From: Zanthoxylum bungeanum
Taxonomy: Eukaryota; Streptophyta; Magnoliopsida; Sapindales; Rutaceae
Direction: 5' to 3'
NCBI GenBank assembly: GCA_019454045.1
Contig: SKCR01041825.1
Location: 1-64,000, forward strand
Length of the DNA stretch: 64,000 nt
A program made the translations under genes and the position numbers. Shown here piece by piece: positions 1-11,844 of this stretch (position 1 is the stretch's first letter; each line of letters starts with the position of its first letter). The notes under the pieces are model-generated. The model did not search any database and was not told where the DNA came from. It saw nothing but the letters and a program-made list of their open reading frames with translations.

Positions 1-49
1 AACCCAATAATAAGTCCATAAATTTAAATAGATAGCTAATTTAAACACA

Positions 50-812
50 ATGAAAGGTGTTCAATTTCTTTTAGCTTTTATTGTCTTGGCTTTTGCTTCT
101 TCATTAGCCTCTGCCTTTGACCCCAGTCCTCTTCAGGATATATGTGTAGCCATCGATGAGCCCAAGAACGCAGGTATATTTATTTATATGCTTAATCTTT
201 TAAAACTTGTATGTTGTTGAAAAATTCACTTGTTTAATATTCTTAGTTTCTTCTGTAGTGTTTGTGAATGGGAAGTTCTGCAGGGACCCCAAACTTGCCA
301 AACCAGAAGATTTCTTCCTCTCAGGATTTGACAAGCCTGGAAACACAGCAAATAATAGACTTGGCTTTAATGTAACAAATGCAAATGTTGAGCAGATTCC
401 GGGACTTAACACTCTTGGCATATCAGCAGTCCGTATTGACTATGCACCACATGGCCAAAACCCGCCTCACACTCACCCACGTGCCACTGAAATCCTAGTG
501 GTCCTGGAAGGAACACTTTATGTTGGTTTTGTGACATCAAACCAACTAAATAACACCCTCATTGCAAAAGTTCTGAATAAGGGAGATGTTTTTGTGTTTC
601 CAATTGGCATGATTCACTTTCAATTCAATATTGGAAAAACAAATGCAGTTGCCTTTGCTGCTCTAAGTAGCCAGTTTCCTGGTGTCATTACCATAGCCGA
701 TACCGTCTTCGGAGCCCATCCTCCAATCAATCCTGATTTTCTTGGCAAGGCATTCCAATTGGATGCAAAGGTTGTGAAAGATCTTCAGGCCAAGTTCATC
801 AAAGGAAATTAG
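50..812 (+). CDS. Germin-like protein (subfamily-1 type), intact two-exon gene
   Basis: Secreted cupin of the germin-like family. These are apoplastic, Mn-binding glycoproteins, often oligomeric; some have superoxide dismutase or oxalate oxidase activity, but the activity of this one is not known. Exons are 50-173 and 259-812, with an 85-bp GT-AG intron splitting a Val codon after its first base. The product is 225 aa, the usual family length. Residues 1-22 form a hydrophobic signal peptide ending ASA. Cys32 and Cys49 are the conserved N-terminal disulfide pair. Germin box 1 supplies His112, His114 and Glu119 and box 2 supplies His161, the complete metal-ligand set. N79-V-T and N139-N-T are glycosylation sequons. 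The start is the first ATG before the signal peptide. Only 49 bp of upstream sequence is in the window, so the promoter is not visible. A close convergent paralogue lies at 11845-12806. Confidence 0.95.
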
Positions 813-883
813 AAAAAAAAAAAATGAGCATTGTGGTGGCTCTATTATTTAATTTCCTTCGCTCTTATATCATATTTTGATGT

Positions 884-889
884 AATAAA
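884..889 (+). promoter_or_regulatory. Polyadenylation signal AATAAA of the intact GLP gene
   Basis: AATAAA lies 71 bp after the stop codon. The surrounding 3' UTR, including the stretch TTTTGATGTAATAAAAGAGG, is almost identical to that of the inverted GLP copy near 11770. Confidence 0.7.
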
Positions 890-2041
890 AGAGGTCTCTT
901 ATATGAACCTCTCTCCATGTTTATTTTAATTCATATATTAATTATTGTTGTTTTTCTTAAGCAGTTGTTAAGAGACATACATGAAAAAACCTGGTGAGTG
1001 CATACATATATTTATATGCATTCTAAAGCTCTTCAATTCATTACTTTTCTTTAAAGAACAAAAACTAGTCTAAGAATACAGAGTTTCAAATTTTCTTCCA
1101 AAAGATCAAACGAGGAGAAGAAGAGGACATAAAATTTAAACACTCTTTGAAAATACTCAATTCCTTTTAAAATTATTTATGGTGCACATAACATTTGCAA
1201 TATGTATCAATATATCACTACTTATAAGGGATTAGAATCTTTATAAAATTATTACAAACCTATATTCTCATCACTGATTGTTTAAAAAAAAAAAAACCCT
1301 ATATTTAAATTGTTTCCCCATATTATTTATTTTTTATTATGTGTCAAGTATTAAATATATAAATTTTCTCTTTCATCTAATTTTAATAAAAAATAAATAT
1401 CTCTCAAAGTATAATGTATCTAATTAATCATGAAAATTATATATTATTATTTTATAAATTATAAACTTACAAATGAGTACTATGTTGATATGTTCTTGAA
1501 AAATATTCAAAAATATCCCTATGTTCATAAGAGACTGATAGTTTCATACTAGCCCTATTCAAATATTCATATCTTTTTTATTCGGACACCAAATAATAAT
1601 TTTTAAAATTCTACGTACACTTAAGATTTATATTTATAAATTTTATAAACGAATCTCTCCCAAATACGTACTTTCCAATATCTAAATCAACCTCACGGTA
1701 GTTACATCACATATAAACACAACATTGATTGCTTTTCCGTAAAATCTATTTTTATTTTTGGGAATCTAAGTTATGATCAATAAAAACCCACAAAATCACA
1801 TTATAGCACGTATAACCTTACAATAGAAACCAAAGGATAATTCTTCACCATCAATATTAGAAGGTACAGTGATGATTTATTATTGAGCTCTGAAATCAAT
1901 CACATTTCATTGAGCCCAGACACGTTTCAGTGAGTTTAATCACTTTTTTTTTACCTCAGTCATGTATTTGTTTATTTGCATAATCACTATTTGATTTTCC
2001 ATAAATTCATTTTTTTATTATCTCAATAAATAATATCTAGG
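890..2041. other. AT-rich intergenic DNA, nothing recognised
   Basis: No open frame with recognisable similarity is present. The sequence is A/T runs with short degenerate repeats. From about 1870 it grades into the CACATTTCA-type repeats described in the next entry. Confidence 0.6.
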
Positions 2042-2730
2042 TTCATCTTTATCATGAAATGGTCTATTTTTTTTGTGATTTTGTGATTGATGTTGGTTAC
2101 ATTTCAATGAATTCAATCACATTTCAGTGAAATGACTGAATTAACTGATTGAGATTATGAGTGAAGATTAGAATTTGTGAAAAAAATAAATATGTGATTA
2201 AGGTGAAAAAATTGTGACTAAGCTCACTCAAATGCCATGTTTTCAGAATCGGGCCAGTCGGTTTAACCGATCGAATCGCGAATCGGTCGCAAGTCCGGTC
2301 CGATCAAATAAAAAAATTAATTTGACAAAAGATCGGTAAAATCGGACTGGACAGGTCCAAAATTTTTATTTTTATTTTTATTTTTATTTTGTATTTTTCA
2401 TATTTTTGTATGAAATAAAATTATTTATTATGTAATCCGATTTTGTCGGTTTTTTGGACACGGTTCAACCGGTCAAACTAATAACCTATTGAACCTTTTA
2501 CATTATCGGTTCGATCCCCAGTCCGGTTTTGAAAGCATTGCTTAAATGTGACTAAGCTTAATGAGAATGTGTAGGTCCATTTTAATTATGAATTGATCAT
2601 TTTGGGGATTTTTTTTTGATTGATATCGGTTATATTTTAATGAATTCAATCACATTTCAATAAAATGATTGAATATTATGATTGTAATTTTGATTAAAGA
2701 TTAAAATTTGTGACTAAGGATTAAAATTTA
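2042..2730. repeat. Imperfect direct repeat flanking a MITE
   Basis: The stretch 2042-2233 and the stretch from about 2570 to 2730 share an ordered series of similar phrases: ATGAA(A/T)TG, TTTTTTGTGAT or TTTTTTTGAT, ATTCAATCACATTTCA, ATGA(C/T)TGAAT and AAAATTTGTGACTAAGG. They are an old tandem duplication, now separated by the MITE-like element at 2234-2541. Similar CACATTTCA phrases start near 1890, so the repeat field is larger than two units. Confidence 0.6.
2234..2541. mobile_element. MITE-like element with GC(C/A)ATG(T/C)TTTCA termini
   Basis: The ends are imperfect terminal inverted repeats. The left end reads GCCATGTTTTCAGAATCGGG and the reverse complement of the right end reads GCAATGCTTTCAAAACCGGA. 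The interior is rich in CGGTT/AACCG words, with a T-rich centre and no ORF. The flanks (TCAAAT left, TTAAAT right) could be a decayed target duplication but do not match exactly, so the superfamily is left open. Confidence 0.55.
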
Positions 2731-4133
2731 TTATTGAGATTGTGATTGAGGTTTGCGAAAATGTGAATTGTGACTGAGGATTAATATTATGATTTGAGTT
2801 TGCAATGATGTGCGAAAATTTTGATTGAGATTGTGATTGCTGATCATATTTTTTGACCAATATATTAAAATTTATTATTGAGATTGTGGTCGGGATTAAC
2901 AGAGATCAATTGTTACGAACCCCTCCCTAGAATGGGCCCAATCATAAAAATGGGTCTGCGAACCTCTTTAATTCGAGCATTCTTCATGTCATACAATTCA
3001 AACAAATATATACAAATAATATTTCTTAGATTACAAATTAGCAAATCCTTTCATAATATCTCCAATATTATGGTTTACAACACAAATATTAAAAATGTGA
3101 AAAAAAATTGTCTTAAATGTTTGGACCAACTCGAAAAGCAACTGTGGCACGTGGATCAATCCTAGTATTGCTACTACTGTGATGGCGAACTACCAAGATG
3201 TTTGAGAAAATGGAGGGTGAGCTTAAGGAACTCAGTAAGTAAATCATTCATACTCTCAACATGACTTCACCACCAAAATATGGATATGTATGTATATATA
3301 TATATGTAATAATATATGAAAATAACATATATTATAGTATCATCTCAAACAACAATTCTCACAACAATACAAACATCCATTAAACATGATTTCTAATCTA
3401 TACATGATTTCTAATCTATAATAGTGGATTGAAACCAATGGGAGGTCCCTCAAAACTCCTAAGATTTTCCACAAACTCATCCCGCATAAATATGTAAGTG
3501 GGAACTGAGACACGCTCAACCACTAATTATGCATAACACCGCATAGCTTCTTATGAGCTCTCTCATCTCATATCATCTCATCTCATCTTATCTCCGACCA
3601 CTATTATGCAAACTCTGACAACATAACATAATAACACATCATCCAATATAATCAAATCTCATATTCAATCCATCAATCTAATCTCATCTATCAAGAATTC
3701 ATATTTCTTATCCCTCCAATAATTCAATAATTCAATATACCTTCAAAACTCACAACGGAGGAACCAATGGTCACTATACGTCTCAAGGATCATAGTGTGG
3801 TGGTAATGAGTGTTGAAGCACAGTTGTTACCGAAAAATGGTTAAACGATGATAACTACCATTTTTGGCTCGTTTCTCAACAACCGAAGGTCTGATTTGGG
3901 CAAACAAAGTGTCCAAACTGCGTATCTCGACGAGGGGAAGATTATGGTTCGGGAGGTGTTCTTCACGCACAGCGCTGTGTGGGAGCGTGGGCGCGTGGTG
4001 CCTGCACGAGACAACGCGTGTAGGAGCGTGCGGGCGCGTTCGAAGGAATCACAGCGATGGTCCATTGCTGTTGGATTCATCTCGTTGAGATGATTATCCA
4101 GATATCGTCACTCATCGGAAATGGAGATCGGAT
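2731..4133. other. Non-coding, probably degenerate LTR-derived DNA
   Basis: No protein is recognised. From 2900 the sequence has the look of a decayed LTR or leader. A short GC-rich patch at 3840-4100 gives overlapping open frames on both strands with no family resemblance, so these are treated as compositional. A simple TCTCATCTCATCT stretch lies near 3560-3590, and a short (TA)n run near 3295. Confidence 0.4.
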
Positions 4134-5245
4134 GTAACATCCTCGATCTATGAGATGTTACTGGCAGTGGATAGACCGTACTAACCCCATAAGCCTCTAA
4201 CACTCTAATCATGAACAAATACTAATAATCATTTATTTATAAATATGGGACCATAGCCCAAGCAAAACATAACATACAAATTCAACATCTGTAATTGAAA
4301 ACTTAATTATACACTTTACAATGACTGTTTCAAAACCAAGACTACTACATAACTTCTACTTGACTCTGACTAGATACTCATTTTTTCTGACTTGAACTGA
4401 TGGACTCCATACCCTAGTGACTGCAACAGTATCCATCCTCCCGAGCTCGTCCTCCGAGAATACCTGCAAAACAAGGAAACTGGGATTGTGGTTTAGATCG
4501 TTATTCGAACTAAGTGAGTGGACGAAAAACTAAAATACTGATTTAAAATTATTTGGTTCTAAAACCAAAGTTTCACAAATAGCTTATATGGAAACTCTTT
4601 TTCTGAAAACTTTGCTTGAAATCTCTTTTTAAAACTTCACTTTCTAAATCCGCTTCTAAATTCTTCTTTTTGAAAACTATATTCTGGAAATCTGGAAACT
4701 TTTTTACCTGAAAATATGATATCTGAAACTGATTTGTATCTAGAAAAAAAACTTGACATATGAGGGCGTTTCGTATCGCTGTCCCCTTATATGCCTATCT
4801 GGAGCCAGGAATGCAAAACCATGACTTTGGGGAGTTACCCCCAAAGCATGTCACTCTTGTCCCTGAAACTGGTAGTCTTGGGGCGTTACGTATCGCCATC
4901 CCCCAAGGCATAAACTAGAACTGGGGGTGCGAATCAGTGCTACCCTCCAAGCTCTGAAACTAGGGTCTAGGGGCATTACGTATCCCCGTCCCCCTAGCCC
5001 TGAACTAAGATCTGGGGGAATTACGTATCACCGTCCCCCCAGTCCTCTACATGTGCACATGTTCTCTGTCCGTCAATTCCAAACTGTTTCAAATTACAAA
5101 CTGGGTTTTTCCCTCATACCCCGAAAAACATAAAACTCATGTTGAAAACATCTCTTTGCTAAATTATCTCTCAAAACATACTAAATAATATAATATAAAA
5201 CAAACTTGGCTAACGTCCTAATTGTAGAAAACATAAGTCTGGTAT
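4134..5245. repeat. Left arm of large inverted repeat (partner 6688-7815)
   Basis: The reverse complement of 6688-7815 matches this segment through almost its whole length. Shared words, in order, include GATGTTACTGGCAG, GACCGTACTAACCCCATAAG, GAGCTCGTCCTCCGAGAATA and GTGAGTGGACGAAAAACTAA. Within the arm a module built on GGGGCGTTACGTATCGCC followed by C-runs recurs at about 4763, 4879, 4972 and 5022. No coding sequence is present. It is probably a fragment of a gypsy-type LTR. Confidence 0.75.
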
Positions 5246-6687
5246 TTAAAACTATTATAAAATAAATCAACTTAAGAAAAAGTGTGTCCACTCACTGTTT
5301 TGGAGTTCCGCTAGCCTTTCTTCGCTTCATTGAAGAGTTTGTGGTTCCTGTGATGATCTATTGATAATTTTGATTAGAGACTGGACTACGAATATATCGA
5401 TCGAAAACAAGCTAGGTTTGCTTATTTAAGTAAGGACTATCATTTTGAGGGTGTCGTATTCTTGTCACGACGTAATATGTACATATGAGTCGATTTGAGA
5501 CTTATAAGGTAGCCTCTAACGTGTTCGAGTAATACTGGGATGGCTTGAACTGATTTGGGCCATTATTTGGCCGTGCGTCGTGACGCAATGCAGTTCGCGT
5601 CGTGACACAGATCGTCCAGAGATATGCTTAAATTTTTATTGGGCACGTCGCGACACGACGCACACCAGAGGCGTTTCTGGGTGATTTTCCCAGATCGCGT
5701 CACGATGCGGACCTTTCTGCGTCACGACGTAGGGCCAAATTCTAGCCTAAAAACCATGTTTTCCACTCATTATTCTTAACACTTGAACCATACTTCTACA
5801 CAAATACTTAACTCAACCAATCTCCAAATACAAGCAACATCATTCTCAATATCTAATCACATATAATCTATCATTTATGCTTAATCTTATTTCCAAAGTC
5901 AATCAAATTGGGGATTTACCATTATTTCCTCATTACTAAACTTATATACACATCAATTACCACAACTCAACATCATCATCAATCAATATATCATCAAAAT
6001 TCCAGAATCCAAAACTTGGGTTAAAGTTCCATTACCTTCTATCTCTTGGCTTTTCTTCATTTCTCAAACCTCCAAGGATGTAAATCTTCTTTATTGTTTC
6101 TTCATCTTCTTTCTTTCTTCTTCTCTTCTTTCTTTCCTTCTTCTTCTTTTCCTTCTTTCTTTTTTTCTTATTCTTCTTCCCACTTCTTTCATTTGTTTCT
6201 TCTTTCTTCTTTTTTTCTTAGTTTTTGAGAAATGGAAAATAGTAAAATCCTTTATACTTTGATTTGAATGAAATTGTCAAAAAAATGGGGGAAAATGAGA
6301 AATTTATATAAACTTGAAGAATTCTCTTGAATGCCCCTCAGATACTATTCATCCAAATTTTTTTATCTGTATTTTCGACTCACTTATGGTCTGAATTTAG
6401 AAAAATATTCAACGCGAAAGTCGTAGATCTCGATCTCGAATTTCTGACGATATAAAATTCATAAAAATCGGAGTTCGTATGAGAACGTTACGGCCCAATT
6501 ACCACAGGCTGTTCGGAGTGCAACATCGTAAAGTTTCACATCGAAGTTTGAAGAAATTACCGTTATCCATAAGGTCATTCCATGAATATATATTTGCTCG
6601 GACATAATTTTATATTGCGTACACTCATCCCGCGATGTAACAGTGTTACTGTCAACAGTAGAAGAAATTACTGTCAACAGTAGTAAA
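5246..6687. other. Spacer between the inverted-repeat arms
   Basis: No gene is seen. The spacer includes a GTCGTGACGC/GTCGCGACAC-rich patch (about 5570-5740), an AT-rich tract, and a long pyrimidine run of CTT/TTC units (about 6080-6220). A stretch at 6410-6490 reads like the CGAAAGTCGTAGATCTCGATC segment common in long gypsy LTRs. Two copies of ACTGTCAACAGTAG close the spacer at 6648-6684. Confidence 0.5.
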
Positions 6688-7815
6688 TACCAGGCTTATG
6701 TTTTCTACAATTAGGGCGTTAGCCAAGTTTGTTTTTGTATTATATTGTTTAGTATTTTTTGAGAGATGATTTAGCAAAGAGATGTTTTCACCATGAGTTT
6801 TATATTTTTCGGGACATGGGGGAAAAACCCACTCCAGTATGTAACTTGAAACAATTTGGAATTGACGGACAGAGAACATATGCACATGTAGAGGACTGGG
6901 GGGACGGCGATACGTAACGCCCCCAGATTCTAGTTCAGGGCTAGGGGAACAACGATACGTAACACCTCTAGACCATAGTTTCAAAGCTTGGAGGGTAGCA
7001 TAGATTCACACCCCCAGTTCTAGTTTGTGGCTTGGGGGACGACGATACGTAACGCCCCAAGACCACCGGTTTCAGGGATATAAGTGGCATGCTTTGGGGG
7101 ACAACGATACGTAATGTCCCAAAGTCATGATTTTGAATTACTGGCTCCAGATAGGCGTATGGGGGGACAGCGATACGTAACGCTCTCATACGTCATGTTT
7201 TTTTCCAGATACAAATCAATTTCAGATATCAGATTTTCAGATAAAAAGTTTCTAGATTTCCAGAATATAGTTTTCAAAAAGAAGAATTTAGAAGCGGATT
7301 TAGAAAGTAGATTTTCAAAAAGTGAAGTTTTAAATAGAGATTTCAAACAAATTTTTCAGAAAAAGAGTTTCCATATAAGCTATTTTTGAAACTTTGGTTT
7401 TAGAACCAAATAATTTTAAATCCGTATTTTAGTTTTTCGTCCACTCACTTAGATCGAATAACGATCTAACCCCCACTCCCAGTTTCCTTATTTTACAGGT
7501 ATTCTCGGAGGACGAGCTCGGGAGAACGTATACTGTTGCAGTCACTAAGGTATGAAGTCCATCAGTTTAAGTTAGAAAAAGTGAGTGTCTAGTCAAAGTC
7601 AAGTAGAAGTTATGTAGTAGTTTTGGTTTTGAAACAGTCATTGTAAAGTGTATAATTAAGTTTTCAGTTACATATGTTGAATTTGTATGTGATGTTTTGC
7701 TTGGGCTACGATCCCATATTTATAAAGAAAAGATTATTAGTATATGTTCATGATTAGAGTGTCAAAGGCTTATGGGGTTAGTACGGTCTATCCTCTGCCA
7801 GTAACATCTCCCGAC
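6688..7815. repeat. Right arm of large inverted repeat (partner 4134-5245)
   Basis: This is the inverted copy of 4134-5245. TACGTATCG-type modules recur at roughly 6905, 6950, 7040, 7105 and 7165. The homology stops abruptly at GATGTTACTGGCAGAGG (reverse strand) near 7815 and at GGTATTTA near 6688. Confidence 0.75.
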
Positions 7816-10800
7816 CATTGGATAATTCCGATTTTGGCTAGCGTGGTTCTCACGACCTAGCAGAATGATGAAGTCACGATGCATGTGTGGCCCACGCGCC
7901 AGACAGAATATCGACCGTTCTCCCTCGCGTCTTCCTTTGTACTGTCCCGAACCTTCTGCGTTGTAACGGATCCTCGAATGTCAATTTTCATCTAATTCAT
8001 CATTATGTTTGATCTATGTAAATTATGTATTTCGGAACCTAATTTTCCTTAAAATGTGATTAATGTACTTGCTTAAGCTCTTTAATTAGTTGTTATGTGA
8101 TTGGAAATGAATTATGGACTTAATCGAAAAATATGGTCAAGTAAAAATGTGTGCAAAAATTTATTATAGGCTCAAGAATTGGGTTAATGAGGTTAAATTG
8201 ATATATGAATATGTATATATTGAGATTGGAATATTGTTATAAGTTTGATGAGAATAAATTGTGTAATGAAAGTCCATATTATAAAAGGGACTCTGTCGAA
8301 ATCCCGTTAGGATTACACGAGCGTTTAAGTCATAATTTTTACATATTCTTTCCTCTATTTTTAATTAGAATCATGTTCCTTATGGCATATTCTTATGCCT
8401 CTTTAGGTGATCGAGATATTATTGGCGGGACACTCCTACTATATAGTTTATCTTCTCGTCAGGTGAGTGGAAAAGCTTGTAACATTGATGTTTTTCAAAA
8501 GTATATAGTTATTTATGTTTTCTTTAATGATTTTTAAGTTTATGCATTAAATGATTTAGTTTTAGAATGTTTATATTTTTCTATAAGAGTACGATTGAAT
8601 ATTTATTATTATAAAAATCACGCGTTTGTAATATATCAAAATATTTGCATGACTTTTGAGATAAATGAGAATATGTATTAAAAAATAATTTTTATGCTAG
8701 GATACACTCCATGTACATTTACATGCCATATATATTTTTTGTGAGATAAGGTCTCACATTGTTAGTTTTGTTTGGATATCAATTATTACCATGAGAAAGT
8801 CACATGTTGCTAGTTTTACCATTATATCGCGAGTGTGTAAATAAACGAATAAACTATTTTAGTTTATACACAGTATTTATCTGTAGAAGTGAGGCTATGT
8901 TTTTCAGGAAATAATTATCTAATGTTTTATAAGTCAGTTTACAAATTTATGTTTTTATTTTTATTATAAATGACTTATTTGATCCGTCTTATTACCTGTT
9001 TATATCCAAGGCACTAAGCGATGATCCATTCCACTAAACTTGAGCTTACTCATTTCATCATTTTTCAGGTTTAGAAGATTAGTAGATCCTCTATTTTATT
9101 CTCTGTTGTTTCTTCATTATAAAAAGGTTGTACCAATACTAAAAAGTCTTTTGCTATGTATTTTGAGATAAGAAACCTGGTTATGTTTTTCATATATGGG
9201 TTTGTTATTTTGTTTTGGGCATGGAGCCCAACTTTGATACATTGATATGGATATTTATATAGATGATTATTTTGAGGTGGATCATAGAGATCCTATATAC
9301 TTTAATGATGATATTCAAGTTTGTTTTAACATAGTATCACAAGGGATTAGTCTTTTTTACAAAGGAAATTCTATCAGTATTGTTAGGTCTATGTGTGTTA
9401 GTAATTTCCGTAACAAAACAAGTCCAATTGAGTTGTAATGAGTCTTTAAGATCTCAGAGTAATTGGACAAGTATTTGGAAGACTTTGCATGACGATATCA
9501 TAAGTTCGTTTATGCTGTGTTTTTTTTAAGTTCAAACGAGATTCATTAGTGTCAACTATCACGTTCGTACTCACATTCAAATGAAATTGGGCAGAGACTT
9601 ATCGTACATTTTTCATTCTTCATTTCGTGCGAACGAAACCTTTCAGATGACTCAAGTTCGTTGTGCGTTCGTCAGGCCGTTCGAACGAATTTTTGGAATA
9701 TTGCGCGTTCATCACGAGTACATTGGGCATCAGAACAAGACTGTGGGATTTGGTAATTTTGGATGCGTTTTCAAGGCTTTTCAGGACTAGAAAAATTCTA
9801 TCTTTTTAAATGAAGCCCTAGCCATTTTACCTTGGTGGGAAACATAAAAAAAACAGAGGCTCCATATTCTTTTGTTTCCTCATGTTTGAAAAATCACCTT
9901 AAAGACTTATTGAATCTTATGTCTTTTTTCTTTTGGTGAGTTTCTTTTTTGATAACCAGCAACACAAACACAACCATAGCCAATACCCTAAGCCTTCAGA
10001 GTTCTAAGGTGGAGATTGGTAGTCGGAGTTCTGGAATCGTGAGTTCACAGGTTTGATTCACTAAGAGATTTCAGAGGTTCTGAAGAAAGCTGTTTCATGA
10101 GGGCTCGATGAGTTCTTCGGGTTATTACAATAGAGGTATTTGAGTCGGCAAAGTTGTTGCCATAGGTCTTCTAACTATCACTGAAATTTTTTCTATGTAG
10201 TGGATTCAAATGGTAGCCAATACCGCAGTGATTTTTATCTGTTAAAGGTTTTCTACTCCCTCAACAAATCTTGATGTTGATTGTGTTGATTGCTTATTTA
10301 CTTTTCGCACTTTATTATTGCATTGATTTTCATTGTGGCAATTGATTAGACATAGGGTGTTTAGATTTAATCATAAAAACTCTACCTTTGACATGTCTTA
10401 AATATAGTAGGTTTGAATAATTCTGTATAGGGTCAGAATCGTAAAACGAGTGAATTTTCAAATATCACGCCTTCATGTCACCCAACTTACTCTCTCTAAG
10501 GGGATGAGTGTGACAAAATATCTTATGTATCTTCAATTGTTTCAAGGAATGAAATATAATTTCTTCTTCAAAACAAATGGTTTAAAGACATAATATATTC
10601 CAGTCCCAGTTGTTTGCTCATAATAAAAAAATAAATAAAGGTTTCAAAATTTTGAAACATAAGCTCAACTTGTTAATTTTCTGAAACTTAAATCCGTGGA
10701 GTTGCTTTGATCGCACTGTTGCTGACGGGATAAAGATATGATGGTAAATTTACACATAAAAGTCATATTAATTGAAATAAAACAACGGTAAATGTTAGGA

Positions 10801-11340
10801 GGGTATGGTTTTATGAGTTAGCTAGGCTATGATAAACTGGTATGATTTTGGATTCAATTGTTAAGAAATGTGGGGACTAATCATAGACAAGCAGATAAAA
10901 GATAAATGCATATGTAGAAAATTTATACAGAACATTTACAAGATAAAGTGAGAAAATAAAAATCATCCAACAAAATTCAAACGGATGGTTGAATCAAGAT
11001 TAATATATCAGGTCAGCAAGGTAATAAAATAGAAACATAAACTTAAACTTAAGGTGGTCATAATATAATAATATGAGGGGTCATACATAAAACTTACAGA
11101 AGAAAAATTTCAATCAAACCCTTACCTAAATTCTTTTATGAGAATCTAGCATTGACATAGTTGCGTCCTTGCTTAGGGTTTAAGATTAAGTGTTGAAATG
11201 AATTTGTACCGAACACTAAATTAATTATCTTAATTTATTTAATATAGATCTCACGTATATCTCACTTATCTATTAACAGTTGATTTAGTAATTAATACAA
11301 ACTCAACTAAGCAATTATCGTAATCCTTACTTGAGCCATA
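7816..11340. other. Gene-free region with possible LTR remnants
   Basis: No protein-coding similarity is recognised. The segment 7816-9100 contains AGGTGAGTGGAAAAGC-type phrases typical of degraded plant LTRs. The segment 9540-9790 is richer in TTCG(T/A)(G/A)CGAACG words. The segment 10200-10420 resembles an LTR R/U5 region. The segment 10622-10800 has a diverged second copy at 55026-55215. These are impressions; no element ends could be fixed. Confidence 0.4.
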
Positions 11341-11410
11341 ATGGAAGAAGAAGAAGAAACAAAAAGAAAAAAAAAAAAAAAAAAAAAAAGGAAGAAAGAA
11401 CTCAAAAGAG
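11341..11410 (+). repeat. Purine-rich simple repeat
   Basis: GAA repeats run into a long A tract and then GGAAGAAAGAA. The short lysine-rich frame running through it is a composition artefact. Confidence 0.8.
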
Positions 11411-11767
11411 ACGTTGCTATACACAATTCCAAGTTGGTGCAAGGCGTTAGTTTTATATCAATGGGCAATTTCAGAACAACATATTTTGCTACTGCATGTA
11501 AATTTGGATTAACTCTGATCTCATTTTTTTCCTCGTATAATCTTTCTGGTGGAAAACTCGAATTGGATTATTGGACTAGTTTTTAATCTTTAAATTAAAG
11601 TAATCAAGAGCTTTAAAATATCAATATGTAACCACCAACTCTTATCACAAAAGTCGTGCATGTATGCGTTAGAGAGGAGAGTGAGAATAAATACCGCGTG
11701 AGAAACACAACAGTATTTTATATATCATGAATACAATCAACGGGAGAGAGGTTCATAGAAGACCTCT

Positions 11768-11773
11768 TTTATT
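11768..11773 (-). promoter_or_regulatory. Polyadenylation signal of the GLP pseudogene
   Basis: AATAAA on the reverse strand, 71 bp past the inferred stop, in the same 3' UTR context as the intact gene. Confidence 0.6.
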
Positions 11774-11844
11774 ACATCAAAATATATGTGATTTAAGTAT
11801 TTGAAGGAAAAATACTATAGCCACCACAGTGCTCATTATTTCCT

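Noticed and set aside
3841..4093. Overlapping open frames on both strands in a GC-rich patch
   Set aside because: Three mutually overlapping frames with no family resemblance; a product of high GC and few stops.
6046..6228. Phe/Ser-rich ORF
   Set aside because: Low-complexity translation of a CTT/TTC pyrimidine tract.
11341..11586. Lys-rich ORF
   Set aside because: Driven by a GAA/poly-A repeat; the downstream part has no recognisable domain.
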